Assembly: GCA_026418275.1 (NCBI GenBank)
Contig: JAOABQ010000056.1
Location: 1 to 64,000 of the forward strand
Source of the DNA: Clostridia bacterium
GTDB taxonomy: Bacteria > Bacillota > Clostridia > Acetivibrionales > DSM-2933
Length of the DNA stretch: 64,000 nucleotides
Direction of reading: 5' to 3'
The notes beneath the pieces are model-generated. The model saw only the letters and a program-made list of their open reading frames with translations. It had not been told where the DNA came from and searched no databases. The position numbers and the translations under genes were made by a program. Positions 25,697-33,934 of this stretch are shown here, piece after piece (the stretch's first letter is position 1; every line of letters starts with the position of its first letter).

Positions 25697-27061
25697 TTGA
25701 ATTTTAATTTCGACTTAAATCTTGTCCAATCACAAAAGCTGCTGCTTACTCCCCAACTCAAACAGGCTTTGGAAATTCTGAGAATGAATTCTCAGGAACT
25801 TATGGAGTATATTGAGGATGAGATGGAGACAAATCCTGTTTTGGAATTTGCTGACCAGGACGATTCCCTTGATGAAATCAACTATCCGGTAGAAGCCGAA
25901 CAACATGATTGGGAGTATGAATCGGCAAGCAGCATTTCCTTGAGGGAAGATAGATTTGATCTGGAAAGTTTGGCAGCGGACAAATATACTTTGAAATTGT
26001 CTTTAAAAGAACACTTGTTATTTCAACTGCATACATCTGACTTGAATGAAAAGGAAACAATGATGGGCGAATATATGATCGACAATTTGGATGATGACGG
26101 CTATTTAACCATCAGCCTTTCTCAAATTGCCAAATTTTTCAATATCCCATCAGACAAAGTGGCAAATGTATTAAAAAATGTACAAAAATTTGATCCTCCC
26201 GGTGTTTTTGCAAGGGATCTGAAGGAATGCCTGATGATTCAAGTGAAAAGCATGGACCACGCTCATGAAGATATATTAAAAGTGATTCAATTATACTTGG
26301 ATGATTTGGCATCCAATAAATTAGCCTATGTCGCGAAGAAAATGGGATTGAGCGTAGAGAAGGTTGCAGAGATATTTGATTTCATAAAAAGTCTGGAGCC
26401 TCGGCCTGGACGGGAGTTTTATAATGGAGATGATGTAAAATATATTGTACCCGATATCATGATAAGAAATATAAGAAATAAATTCGAAGTTGTAATCAAT
26501 GAGGATGCAATACCGCTTTTGAATATTAACCTGTATTATAAGGAAATTGTACACAAAGATATCAACATTGAAGCCAGAAAGTTTATACAAACCAAGATGG
26601 ATAGCGCGGCTTGGCTCATCCGGTGTCTGGAGCAGAGAAAGGTCACACTGAGAAAGGTTGCAGAATGTATCCTGAATAAACAATTGGCATTTTTTGAAAG
26701 TGGTGTAAGAGCGATTAAACCCCTTACCATGAAAGCTGTTGCCAATGAAGTTGATATGCATGAATCAACGGTGAGCAGAACTGTAAACGGCAAGTATATA
26801 GAATGCCAGTGGGGCATTTTTGAAATGAGGTATTTTTTTACGGGTAAGCTGAATAATCAGCAGGGAGATGAGATTTCGGTTGAAAATATAAAACTCATGC
26901 TGAAGAATTTGATTAAATCCGAGGATAAGAGAAACCCCCTTAGCGACCATGAATTAACCGAGCTTATGAAGAAAGAGGGTGTCCAGATATCCAGGAGAAC
27001 AGTAGCTAAATACCGGATAGAAATGGGTATTTTAAACACAAATAAAAGAAAAAGATATTAA
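25697..27061 (+). CDS. rpoN: RNA polymerase sigma-54 factor
   Basis: A 454-residue sigma-54 of full length. Region I is Leu/Gln-rich (LNLVQSQKLLLTPQLKQALEILRMNSQEL). An acidic region II follows, then the core-binding region, and the DNA-binding end holds a helix-turn-helix (AVANEVDMHESTVSRTVNGKYIE) and the RpoN box as ISRRTVAKYR. It directs transcription from -24/-12 promoters with enhancer-binding activators; none of those activators is in the window. The start is TTG at 25697, six bases after AGAGGTG. A longer ORF beginning at 25640 reads through the L1 repeat and is rejected. A terminator follows. Confidence 0.95.
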   Translation: MNFNFDLNLVQSQKLLLTPQLKQALEILRMNSQELMEYIEDEMETNPVLEFADQDDSLDEINYPVEAEQHDWEYESASSISLREDRFDLESLAADKYTLKLSLKEHLLFQLHTSDLNEKETMMGEYMIDNLDDDGYLTISLSQIAKFFNIPSDKVANVLKNVQKFDPPGVFARDLKECLMIQVKSMDHAHEDILKVIQLYLDDLASNKLAYVAKKMGLSVEKVAEIFDFIKSLEPRPGREFYNGDDVKYIVPDIMIRNIRNKFEVVINEDAIPLLNINLYYKEIVHKDINIEARKFIQTKMDSAAWLIRCLEQRKVTLRKVAECILNKQLAFFESGVRAIKPLTMKAVANEVDMHESTVSRTVNGKYIECQWGIFEMRYFFTGKLNNQQGDEISVENIKLMLKNLIKSEDKRNPLSDHELTELMKKEGVQISRRTVAKYRIEMGILNTNKRKRY

Positions 27062-27105
27062 AGCAGCCAAAAACCTTAATACTTGTAATTTTTGACTGCT
27101 TTTAT
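27060..27105 (+). terminator. Terminator of rpoN
   Basis: A 14-bp stem with one G-U: AAAGCAGCCAAAAA pairs with TTTTTGACTGCTTT. Confidence 0.75.
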
Positions 27106-27134
27106 TTATTGTGTATAAGTTGAGTTGTGAAGTT

Positions 27135-27440
27135 TCAGAACGGCCATTGAGGTTTTGTTTCTACTTTTACACCTAGAAAACCAAGAACCCCCCTTTTGCC
27201 GAAAATCTCACTCTCAATATTCTTAACTCTTTCTTCGGTATAATAGGTGATTTCGCCTACTTTTTTTACTTTATCCGCAAAATCCCTCAGTACTTCAATT
27301 TCTTTGCTGCTTAAAGCGGTCTGGCAGTCATCTGAGTTTAAGATGCGGTTGAGCTCAGATGAATATTCGTAACCGTCTTCCACATCTTTGATACCGTTTT
27401 TCAAGAAATTCAACAGTTTATCAGGAATTATCTCAGCCAT
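27135..27440 (-). CDS. Small acidic helical protein of unknown function
   Basis: A 101-residue, mostly helical protein (MAEIIPDKLLNFLKNGIKDV) with a short glycine-rich C-terminus (FGKRGVLGFLGVKVETKP). There is no signal peptide, membrane segment or cysteine. The first in-frame starts (GTG 27449, ATG 27446) overlap the ribosome site; ATG at 27440 is eight bases after AGAGG and is chosen. It converges on rpoN and diverges from the HD-GYP gene. I do not recognise the family. Confidence 0.6.
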   Translation of the reverse strand: MAEIIPDKLLNFLKNGIKDVEDGYEYSSELNRILNSDDCQTALSSKEIEVLRDFADKVKKVGEITYYTEERVKNIESEIFGKRGVLGFLGVKVETKPQWPF

Positions 27441-27782
27441 ATTCATCACCTCTTAAACTATAATAATACATCTATTATACATCTTTTGAAAAATAAATAA
27501 ACACCTAATTTAAGTTAAAAATTGATAGTAATTATACGTGGAAGTTGAGTGGAACTGCCTCGTAAAAAGAATATACATTAGATTGAAACGATAACATTTT
27601 TTGGCTTTTCAATGTGATAAAATGCATTTCTCATATATGCCTGGCACACATTAGACTTAAGAAAGAAATTACATTCCAAGACAATAGTAAGGTTTATTAG
27701 GATAAGCAGGAATTTTAAAAAAAATGTAGAATTATATAATAGTATGTAGAAAACATTTCGCACTTCTTTTCGGAGGTATATT
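27441..27782. other. Intergenic region
   Basis: About 340 bases between divergent genes. A TATAAT at 27734-27739 may be the -10 box of the HD-GYP gene. A stretch at about 27605-27660 resembles a decayed inverted M1 repeat. No gene is seen. Confidence 0.35.
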
Positions 27783-28790
27783 ATGAGACTTGCCGGAATC
27801 AAATCCGTAAAAGCTGGTGATAAATTAGCGTTGCCAGTTTGCACTTCCAGTGGAAAAGTTGTCTTAAACTCAGGGATTGTTTTAAACGACAATTATATTG
27901 ACAAACTAAGGAATTTGAGGATATATAAAGTATATATTGATGACGGTAGGTTTGATGACATTGAAGTTATACAGCCGATTGACCTAAAGACGAGAAATCT
28001 TGCAATTCAAGTGCTCAGTATGACCCAGGAAGCAATTCAAAAAGGGAAAACTGTAGATGAGTACCTTATAAAGGATGCAGCTAAAAATATTGTTGACTAC
28101 GTGAGAGACTACAAGGATAAAGGGGTCAGCATCCTTTCAACCAGTGCTGTTGATGAATATATTATTGAGCATTCTATTAACGTAGCCATACTTTCTGCTT
28201 TTTTGGGTAATAAAATGTCTTATAATTTCAACCAGCTTTGTGATCTAGTGGCAGGAGCACTCATCCATGACCTGGGACGTGATAATTCAAAAGAGGAGAA
28301 TGCGGAACATACACAAAAAGGCTTTGATGTTATGCGTAAGAGTAGGGGACTTAGCCTGCATTCATCCATAGTATGCTATGAACATCATGAAAATTTTGAT
28401 GGAACAGGCTATCCAAGGAAATTAAAAGGGAAAGCAATCTCTGAGTTTTCAAGGGTGGTACGGGTAGCGGATTATTACGATTATATACTCCAGGGATACG
28501 ATAATAAGGATATTTCACTTATGCCCCATCAGGCTTACGAGAACATGCTGGCGGTTGCAGGAAAAATTGTGGATCCGGAGATTGTTGAAGTATTCCGGGA
28601 TACAATCGTTTTTTATCCTAACGGGTGTTCAGTTGTGTTAAGCAACGGACTTACAGGGATTGTAATCAGGCAAAACATTGGAAGTCCACAGAGGCCGGTA
28701 GTAAGGGTATATAATGACACTGCAGTCTTAGGAGAAATTGATTTATTAAAAAGCTTAACCTTATTTATCAAGGATGTATTGGTTATGTAG
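27783..28790 (+). CDS. HD-GYP domain protein, probable cyclic-di-GMP phosphodiesterase
   Basis: A 335-residue protein. The N-terminal 70 residues form a beta-rich domain (GDKLALPVCTSSGKVVLNSG) typical of a subgroup of HD-GYP proteins. The HD-GYP core lies at about 125-245, with EHSINVAILS (H130), HDLGR (162-166, in place of the usual HDIGK) and HHENFDGTGYP (201-211). A C-terminal beta domain resembles PilZ-like or OB folds. It probably breaks down cyclic-di-GMP. ATG is six bases after CGGAGG. A PilZ protein encoded at 38.4 kb is a candidate user of the same second messenger. Confidence 0.9.
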   Translation: MRLAGIKSVKAGDKLALPVCTSSGKVVLNSGIVLNDNYIDKLRNLRIYKVYIDDGRFDDIEVIQPIDLKTRNLAIQVLSMTQEAIQKGKTVDEYLIKDAAKNIVDYVRDYKDKGVSILSTSAVDEYIIEHSINVAILSAFLGNKMSYNFNQLCDLVAGALIHDLGRDNSKEENAEHTQKGFDVMRKSRGLSLHSSIVCYEHHENFDGTGYPRKLKGKAISEFSRVVRVADYYDYILQGYDNKDISLMPHQAYENMLAVAGKIVDPEIVEVFRDTIVFYPNGCSVVLSNGLTGIVIRQNIGSPQRPVVRVYNDTAVLGEIDLLKSLTLFIKDVLVM

Positions 28791-28837
28791 GAAGACTACC
28801 CGATGGTACTTAATTCAAAGTATATAGCGGTCAATCA

Positions 28838-28877
28838 GCAACCGACTCAGTTTTCCCCGAGGAGTTGGTTGTTTTTA
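28838..28877 (+). terminator. Terminator of the HD-GYP gene
   Basis: CAACCGACTC pairs with GAGTTGGTTG (one G-U), followed by TTTTT. Confidence 0.8.
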
Positions 28878-28878
28878 T

Positions 28879-28902
28879 TGGCAGAATTGTGAAGCAATCA
28901 TT
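28879..28902 (+). repeat. Short terminator-associated repeat (copy 2, diverged)
   Basis: GAATTGTGAAGCAATCATT, related to 19145-19167 and again set between two terminator hairpins. Confidence 0.5.
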
Positions 28903-28938
28903 AAAATCAATCGCCCACCATGGACGGTTGATTTTTTT
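28903..28938 (+). terminator. Second hairpin/terminator
   Basis: AAAATCAATCG pairs with CGGTTGATTTT, then Ts. It directly follows the short repeat. Confidence 0.7.
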
Positions 28939-29077
28939 CCATAAATGTGTCTATTTTTTCTTTATCCCGGGATAATTCTCCGAAATCTATCACACTTGGA
29001 ACTTATAAGTTAATATAATACTATAAGATCATTAACATATATTATTGAAATTATTTTAATTGAAAAGGGTGATTGGA

Positions 29078-29209
29078 ATGAACCTTTCTGAACAAACCCA
29101 GCATGAACTTTTATTAGTTATTACTTCATTATTATTTATCCTGTTCAGTACCGGTAAGGCACTGCCTCCAGAGATATCAAGCGATACAACTATTATTACC
29201 TCAGCTTAA
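29078..29209 (+). CDS. 43-residue single-helix membrane protein
   Basis: ATG at 29078 follows AAGGGTGATTGGA. The protein is MNLSEQTQHELLLVITSLLF, continuing with a hydrophobic stretch and a polar tail (ISSDTTIITSA). One transmembrane helix at about 10-27. It is too short for most gene finders, but the ribosome site and the closely following gene support it. It heads a run of small genes (29237-29599 and the three small membrane proteins). Function unknown. Confidence 0.5.
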   Translation: MNLSEQTQHELLLVITSLLFILFSTGKALPPEISSDTTIITSA

Positions 29210-29236
29210 TTATGGGCTGCTAAGGAGGGAGGGCAT

Positions 29237-29599
29237 TTGTTTTCACCGGATCAGCTAAATTTACTGTTAAAAAATATGATGACTCGCTTATGCAATATGG
29301 AAGAAGTGAAAAGCTGTAAAATAAACGATATGAATAGTAAAACAGTCAACCAGGGGAATGGGAATTTTTCAGAAGATCAAGGGAACAAAGTATCGATAGC
29401 GCCCTCCCAAGCGTTAATTATTGCAGGTATCTTGGGAGGGACCTTGGAGGTTGACTCAATTTTGGTAGATAAAGATCAAACTGTTCAAATTGTTCTGCAG
29501 GGATCCTTGAAGCAGAAAACCCAGTTGGATAAAATCATGGACCAAATTGGTGCCATGCCCTTTGATGAGGTTATAAAAGCAATGATGGGAAGATTGTGA
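29237..29599 (+). CDS. Conserved protein of unknown function next to small membrane proteins
   Basis: A 120-residue protein starting at TTG (29237), four bases after a GGAGGGAGG ribosome site. The N-terminus is helical (MFSPDQLNLLLKNMMTRLCN), followed by a polar, Asn/Gln-rich region to about residue 55. A mixed alpha/beta domain comes last (APSQALIIAGILGGTLEVDS, then VDKDQTVQIVLQGSL). There is no signal peptide or cysteine cluster beyond two cysteines near residues 18-27. Its position, 27 bases after a 43-residue membrane protein and before three related small ones, suggests a shared programme, perhaps sporulation. That is inference. Confidence 0.6.
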   Translation: MFSPDQLNLLLKNMMTRLCNMEEVKSCKINDMNSKTVNQGNGNFSEDQGNKVSIAPSQALIIAGILGGTLEVDSILVDKDQTVQIVLQGSLKQKTQLDKIMDQIGAMPFDEVIKAMMGRL

Positions 29600-29695
29600 T
29601 AAAATATGTAACAAGTTTTTAAATCGCAGAATATATTGTACTACAGATAAAGCTTTAATGAAATAAATTTATTCAGAGTGAAAGGAGACATGATT

Positions 29696-29812
29696 ATGGG
29701 TAATTGCGGGCCTTTAGGCGGATTATTTAAAGGGGATTGTTCCATATTATTCTTTATACTCGTTTTCCTGCTTTTATTTGATGGATTTGGATTTGGCTTC
29801 GATGCGAAGTAA
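29696..29812 (+). CDS. 38-residue small membrane protein, paralog 1
   Basis: ATG at 29696 is eight bases after AAAGGAG. The protein opens MGNCGPLGGLFKGDC, followed by the hydrophobic segment SILFFILVFLLLFDGFGFG. It shares the plan G-G-L/I-F-x-D plus I-L-x-F-I-x-L-F-L-L-L-F with the two genes downstream. A predicted single-pass membrane protein, probably spore or envelope associated by analogy with other tiny clostridial proteins. It is followed by its own strong terminator. It is not found by length-limited gene calling. Confidence 0.65.
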   Translation: MGNCGPLGGLFKGDCSILFFILVFLLLFDGFGFGFDAK

Positions 29813-29824
29813 AAAAAGTAATGG

Positions 29825-29870
29825 AAAAGTAAAAGAAACTGCTAAATTGGCAGTTTCTTTTACTTTTTAA
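29825..29870 (+). terminator. Terminator of small membrane gene 1
   Basis: An 18-bp perfect stem, AAAAGTAAAAGAAACTGC with its complement at 29850-29867. Confidence 0.85.
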
Positions 29871-29924
29871 GGATTATTTAATATAACTGGATTTAGAGAA
29901 GTCAGTATTCCTTATATATAACGC

Positions 29925-29999
29925 TAAAAAATGATTAGATTCTGCTTCCAGAGTCACCCAAACATTAGGGTTCTCCTTGGCACAATGTAAGATTTTTAG
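29925..29999 (+). repeat. M3 repeat, probable copy
   Basis: The right end, TTGGCACAATGTAAGATTTT (29977-29996), matches the ends of the element at 43107-43174. The left end is diverged. Confidence 0.4.
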
Positions 30000-30099
30000 A
30001 GTATTAAATATAGGTATAAAATTTTTACAAAGTGTAACAAGTAAAATATAAAACGAATACAATATAGTGCAACCATGAATATTTGTAAGGAGGATTATT

Positions 30100-30210
30100 A
30101 TGTCAGAAAGAGGATTATGCGGAGGAATATTTGATAATGATGTAGTTTTGTGGTTTATAATCTTATTCCTGTTGTTATTCTTTGGCTGTCGTGGGCCGGT
30201 ATGTGACTAA
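30100..30210 (+). CDS. 36-residue small membrane protein, paralog 2
   Basis: ATG at 30100 follows AAGGAGGATTATT. The N-terminus is MSERGLCGGIFDNDVVLWFI, then a leucine-rich helix and the tail FFGCRGPVCD. It is clearly paralogous to the gene at 30352: the same [M-S/A-E-R-G-x-x-G-G-I-F-D-N-D] start, helix and G-C-R-G-P ending. It probably inserts into a membrane with the cysteines at the ends. A separate hairpin (30237-30277) lies between the two. Confidence 0.7.
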   Translation: MSERGLCGGIFDNDVVLWFIILFLLLFFGCRGPVCD

Positions 30211-30236
30211 TACTTATTTTTATTAAGTTTGATCGG

Positions 30237-30277
30237 AACTCACAAGTATATCGCTTAGATAAGTGCTTATGTGAGTT
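30237..30277 (+). other. Hairpin between small membrane protein genes
   Basis: AACTCAC and GTGAGTT flank an imperfect inner stem. There is no good T-run, so its status as a terminator is doubtful. Confidence 0.4.
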
Positions 30278-30351
30278 GTAACACAAAGGACGATACATGA
30301 ATATGATATATGGAGAGTAAAATAAATCATGAAAAAGGAGGCCTATCCGTT

Positions 30352-30477
30352 ATGGCAGAAAGAGGTTTCTTGGGAGGAATATTTGATAACGACACAATAT
30401 TGTGGTTTATAGTTTTATTCCTGCTGCTTTTCTGGGGATGCAGAGGCCCGGCATGTTTCGGACCGGACAATTGTTAA
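30352..30477 (+). CDS. 41-residue small membrane protein, paralog 3
   Basis: ATG at 30352 is preceded by AAAAAGGAGGCC at 11 bases. The protein begins MAERGFLGGIFDNDTILWFI, continues VLFLLLFWGC and ends RGPACFGPDNC. It is nearly the same as paralog 2 through the GGIFDND block and the membrane helix. The tail carries extra cysteines. It ends at one of the strongest terminators in the window, shared with the convergent aminotransferase gene. Confidence 0.7.
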   Translation: MAERGFLGGIFDNDTILWFIVLFLLLFWGCRGPACFGPDNC

Positions 30478-30480
30478 TGG

Positions 30481-30540
30481 ATAATAAGAATACATAAAAA
30501 GGAGATGCTTACCATCTCCTTTTTATGTATTCTTATTATT
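30481..30540. terminator. Very strong bidirectional terminator
   Basis: A 27-bp perfect stem (30481-30507 with 30513-30539) with a five-base loop, AT-rich at both feet. It separates convergent genes. Confidence 0.9.
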
Positions 30541-30555
30541 ATTTGAATTTGCCTT

Positions 30556-31743
30556 TTAGACTGAACTTCCTTTTAACCTTTGAAGACGGTCTGCAGCGGC
30601 TTCAAGGGTCTCCATTTTTTTGCAGAAGCAGAAGCGGACCATTCTTTTTCCTTCAAGATTATTTTTATCATGGTAGAAACTACTGGATGGGACAACGGCA
30701 ACCCCGATATCCTTTGTCAAGTACTTGGCAAAGTCCACATCATCCTGGCTGAAGCTGCTTATATCCGCCATGATGTAATAGGCCCCCGACGGCTTATTGC
30801 ATGTAAAGCCGATATCTTGCAGCACGTTCCAGAAGTAGTCCCTGCGTTTTAGGTAAAAACCGCTTAACTCCTTATAATAAGATTCGCTGGAAGTGATGGC
30901 GATAGCAGCAGCCTCTTGCAGGGGAGCAGCAGCTCCAACCGTTAGGAAGTCGTGAACTTTTCGTACGGCATCCGTAATGTCTGGAGGTGCAATCACATAG
31001 CCTATTCTCCAGCCGGTAACACTAAATGTCTTGGAAATCCCATTAACTAAAATTGTGCGGTCCTTCATACCGTCAATGCATGCAATAGGGATGTGTTCCA
31101 TACCATCATATAAAATGTGTTCATATATTTCATCTGTAATTGCCAAAACATCATACTTCATGCAAAGGTCTGCAATAAACTGAAGTTCACTTTTGGTAAA
31201 CACTTTCCCGGAGGGGTTGTTGGGGGTGTTGATAATAATTGCCTTGGTTTTGTCATTGAATGAAGCCTGAAGTTCATTTTCATCAAAATTAAAGAACGGC
31301 GGATGTAATTTTACATAGCGGGGAACTGCGCCGCAAAGGATCGCATCCGGCCCGTAATTTTCATAAAAGGGTTCAAATATAATAACCTCATCCCCGGGGT
31401 TCACAGTAGCGAGTAATGCACTGATCATGCCTTCCGTTGAACCGCAGCAAACAGTGATTTCTTTTTCAGGATCTATATCCAAACAGTAATTTTTCTTTAA
31501 TTTCTGTGAAACCGCATTACGTAGGGATTTTGCCCCCCATGTAATGGCATATTGATTATAATCCTTATGAATGGCTTCTATTGCGGCCTCTTTTATGATG
31601 TCGGGTGCCGGAAAATCCGGAAAGCCTTGAGCTAAATTGATTGACTGATACTCAAGTGCAATTCTGGTCATTTCCCGTATCACTGATTCGGTAAACCTTG
31701 AAGCCTTGGTTGAAATTTTTAACTTTTCTGGTTGAAAATGCAT
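30556..31743 (-). CDS. Class I/II pyridoxal-phosphate aminotransferase
   Basis: A 395-residue fold-type I aminotransferase. Landmarks: LAQGFPDFPAPDIIKEAA, INTPNNPSGKVF, AITDEIYEHILYDG and the PLP lysine in SKTFSVTGWRIGY. The C-terminus has KRMVRFCFCK with the substrate-binding arginine. It groups with methionine/kynurenine-type and aromatic aminotransferases (GFPDFP with a kynurenine-aminotransferase-like start). Substrate cannot be fixed by eye. ATG follows AAGGAG. It lies 22 bases downstream of the phosphoglycerate mutase-like gene, so they likely share a transcript. Confidence 0.92.
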   Translation of the reverse strand: MHFQPEKLKISTKASRFTESVIREMTRIALEYQSINLAQGFPDFPAPDIIKEAAIEAIHKDYNQYAITWGAKSLRNAVSQKLKKNYCLDIDPEKEITVCCGSTEGMISALLATVNPGDEVIIFEPFYENYGPDAILCGAVPRYVKLHPPFFNFDENELQASFNDKTKAIIINTPNNPSGKVFTKSELQFIADLCMKYDVLAITDEIYEHILYDGMEHIPIACIDGMKDRTILVNGISKTFSVTGWRIGYVIAPPDITDAVRKVHDFLTVGAAAPLQEAAAIAITSSESYYKELSGFYLKRRDYFWNVLQDIGFTCNKPSGAYYIMADISSFSQDDVDFAKYLTKDIGVAVVPSSSFYHDKNNLEGKRMVRFCFCKKMETLEAAADRLQRLKGSSV

Positions 31744-31765
31744 GATAACTCCTTAAATGTATAAA

Positions 31766-32974
31766 TTATTTATTAATAAATGTATCCATTAACGTATAAC
31801 CTTCGTGAATATAGATTCCAGTATCTTTGGCCTGAAATTCATCGTAACCGTTAACCCCGGAAGGCTTGCGGGAGGATTTTTGATACATGATAAAGGGCAC
31901 CGGATCGGATGTATGAGTTCTAAGGGAAAGGGGCGTCGGATGATCCGGAAGTACCAAAATCCTATAATCCTCAAATTGTTCGAGTCCCTGTAATAAAGGT
32001 CCCACTACCAGTTCATCTATAATCTCAATGGACTTCACCTTGTTTTCAATTTCCTGCCTGTGGCCGCATTCATCAGGAGCTTCAATATGCAGGTAAACGA
32101 AATCTTGCCCTGACTCCAATTCCTTTAAAGCCGCGGTGGTTTTTCCGGTAAAATTGGTATGAATATTTCCTGTAGCACCTTCAACTTCAATTGATTTTAA
32201 ACCTGCGCAGATTCCAATTCCTTTAATAAGATCAACTGCAGAAACTACCGAGCCTTTTAGGTTATACTTGTCGGCAAACTTCGGGATAGCAGGTTTTTTT
32301 CCTTCACCCCAGAGCCAGATAGAGTTTGCCGGCCGCAGTCCTTTACGGATTCTGGCCTGGTTTACAGGATGGTTTTGTAATATTTTACTGCTTTCCATCA
32401 TCATTGCAAGAAGCTTTTCACCATGTTCCCCGGAAGGAAGGTATGAATGGATTTTCTTCTCCAGAATATCATGGGGGGGCACAAGGGAAAGTCCGGTTGG
32501 GCCCTTTTGCCAGACCATCAAGTGGCGGTAGCTGATACCCGGATAAAACGTCATGATATCGGTTTTAAGATGTTTGTTAACTTCATTAATAATATCTTTT
32601 GCTTCTTCAGTCGAAATTTCATCTGAACTGTAGTCTACCATCACTTTTTCCCGGTAGTTTTCTTCATCGGACAAGGTGACAAGGTTGCAGCGAAATGCAA
32701 CATCCGTATCCGACAGGGTCACACCCATGCTGACTGCTTCCAGCGGTGAACGGCCGGTATAATAGATTTTTGGATTGTAGCCCATGACAGATAGGTTTGC
32801 TGCGTCGCTTCCAGGTGGGATTCCATCCGGAACGGTTTTTACCAAACCAACTTGCCCTTGTTGTGCCAAACTATCGATATTGGGCTTTTTTGCAAATTGA
32901 AGGGGTGTTTTGCTTTCCAGTTCTTTGACAGGATAATCTGCCATACCGTCCCCTAAAATCACAACATATTTCAT
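31766..32974 (-). CDS. Archaeal-type cofactor-independent phosphoglycerate mutase (ApgM family)
   Basis: A 402-residue alkaline-phosphatase-superfamily enzyme. It begins MKYVVILGDGMADYPVKEL, where the aspartate of GDGM is a metal ligand. The nucleophile serine is in GIPPGSDAANLSVMGYNP. Other landmarks are FYPGISYRHLMVW, YLHIEAPDECGH and VLPDHPTPLSLRTHTSDPVPF. The archaeal 2,3-bisphosphoglycerate-independent phosphoglycerate mutase family has this pattern; some bacterial members have been proposed to act as homoserine kinases. Which applies here is open: the neighbouring aminotransferase fits amino acid metabolism. ATG follows GATAAGATCGAAT, a weak ribosome site. Confidence 0.88.
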   Translation of the reverse strand: MKYVVILGDGMADYPVKELESKTPLQFAKKPNIDSLAQQGQVGLVKTVPDGIPPGSDAANLSVMGYNPKIYYTGRSPLEAVSMGVTLSDTDVAFRCNLVTLSDEENYREKVMVDYSSDEISTEEAKDIINEVNKHLKTDIMTFYPGISYRHLMVWQKGPTGLSLVPPHDILEKKIHSYLPSGEHGEKLLAMMMESSKILQNHPVNQARIRKGLRPANSIWLWGEGKKPAIPKFADKYNLKGSVVSAVDLIKGIGICAGLKSIEVEGATGNIHTNFTGKTTAALKELESGQDFVYLHIEAPDECGHRQEIENKVKSIEIIDELVVGPLLQGLEQFEDYRILVLPDHPTPLSLRTHTSDPVPFIMYQKSSRKPSGVNGYDEFQAKDTGIYIHEGYTLMDTFINK

Positions 32975-33463
32975 ATTCGATCTTATCCTTTACCATAGAT
33001 TTTTAAAATAAGGTATGGGGCACATGTTATTGATGTAATGATTTTACTGTGAATCACTTGGGAATTGCGGTAAAACATGTTGTTTTCCCCATTGAGGCCT
33101 TTTATATTATAGCAGAATTTGATATCAATGCAAAGTAGCTTATGCCAAATTATTCTTCCTGGAAATGTTCGAATTTTTTTACCATGCATTATATGTGTTT
33201 AGCATATGATTTGCCTGAGAATTCTGATTAATAATACTATCTATTGCATTACATTCAGCTGTTGAACCATCAAGACGAGTTTTAAAATTTATATGCTTTT
33301 AATGTAAATAATAACCGATTCGAGTATAGAAGGAAGATAGTGTGGTGAATATAATGTAGAATTGTCCAGGTTCTGTATCATATAATATAAGTGGAAAGTT
33401 CCTGGTCATTGCTTTGTAATTGTTTTTTTGGTAGAATGTTGTAGAACGAGTGGGAGTGATAAA
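32975..33463. other. Intergenic region between divergent genes
   Basis: About 490 AT-rich bases holding the promoters of the mutase and Fur-like genes. I recognise no gene, repeat or clear Fur box. Confidence 0.35.
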
Positions 33464-33934
33464 ATGGATAACAGACCCGTTGATTTTAAAGAACAATTAA
33501 AAGAGCGCGGATATAAGCTGACGACCCAGAGAAGGGCTGTTCTGGATGTAATTATTAAAAATGAGGGAAAGCATTTAAGTACGGAAGAAATATACGAACT
33601 AGTAAAAGAAGGCTACCCTGAAATCGGTTTGGCTACCGTATATAGAACACTGCTCTTATTGGATAATATGGAGCTTGTATATAAGTTGGATTTAGACGAT
33701 GGGCTAAGCAGATATGAATTAAATAGAAATAAGGAAGATCATAGACATCACCACCTTATATGCACGAAATGTGGTGCAGTTTCAGAGGTTGAAGAGGATC
33801 TTCTTGAGTCCTTGGAGGAGCAAATTCTTGTAAAGAACCGCTTTATCGTTAAAGACCACAGGGTTAAGTTTTACGGTTACTGTGAGGCATGCTCCCAGGT
33901 CAAAGAACCTGACAGTGAGGTTATAAAACCATGA
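33464..33934 (+). CDS. Fur family metal-responsive transcription regulator
   Basis: A 156-residue Fur-family protein. The winged helix is at about 10-85 (LTTQRRAVLDVIIKNEGKHL, then GLATVYRTLLLLDNMELVYK). The metal/dimer region follows, with DHRHHHLICTKCGAVSEVEE and the second CxxC, CEACSQ. The H-H-H-x-x-C-x-x-C block is the family hallmark and the two CxxC pairs form a structural zinc site. Whether it senses iron, peroxide, zinc or manganese is not decided by eye. ATG at 33464 follows GTGGGAGTG. Its stop codon overlaps the start of the amidohydrolase gene (ATGA), so they are coupled. Confidence 0.93.
   Translation: MDNRPVDFKEQLKERGYKLTTQRRAVLDVIIKNEGKHLSTEEIYELVKEGYPEIGLATVYRTLLLLDNMELVYKLDLDDGLSRYELNRNKEDHRHHHLICTKCGAVSEVEEDLLESLEEQILVKNRFIVKDHRVKFYGYCEACSQVKEPDSEVIKP

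Noticed and set aside
27605..27660. Possible fifth M1 repeat copy near the HD-GYP gene
   Set aside because: Only scattered similarity to the inverted M1 sequence, with no intact ends; too decayed to list as a copy.
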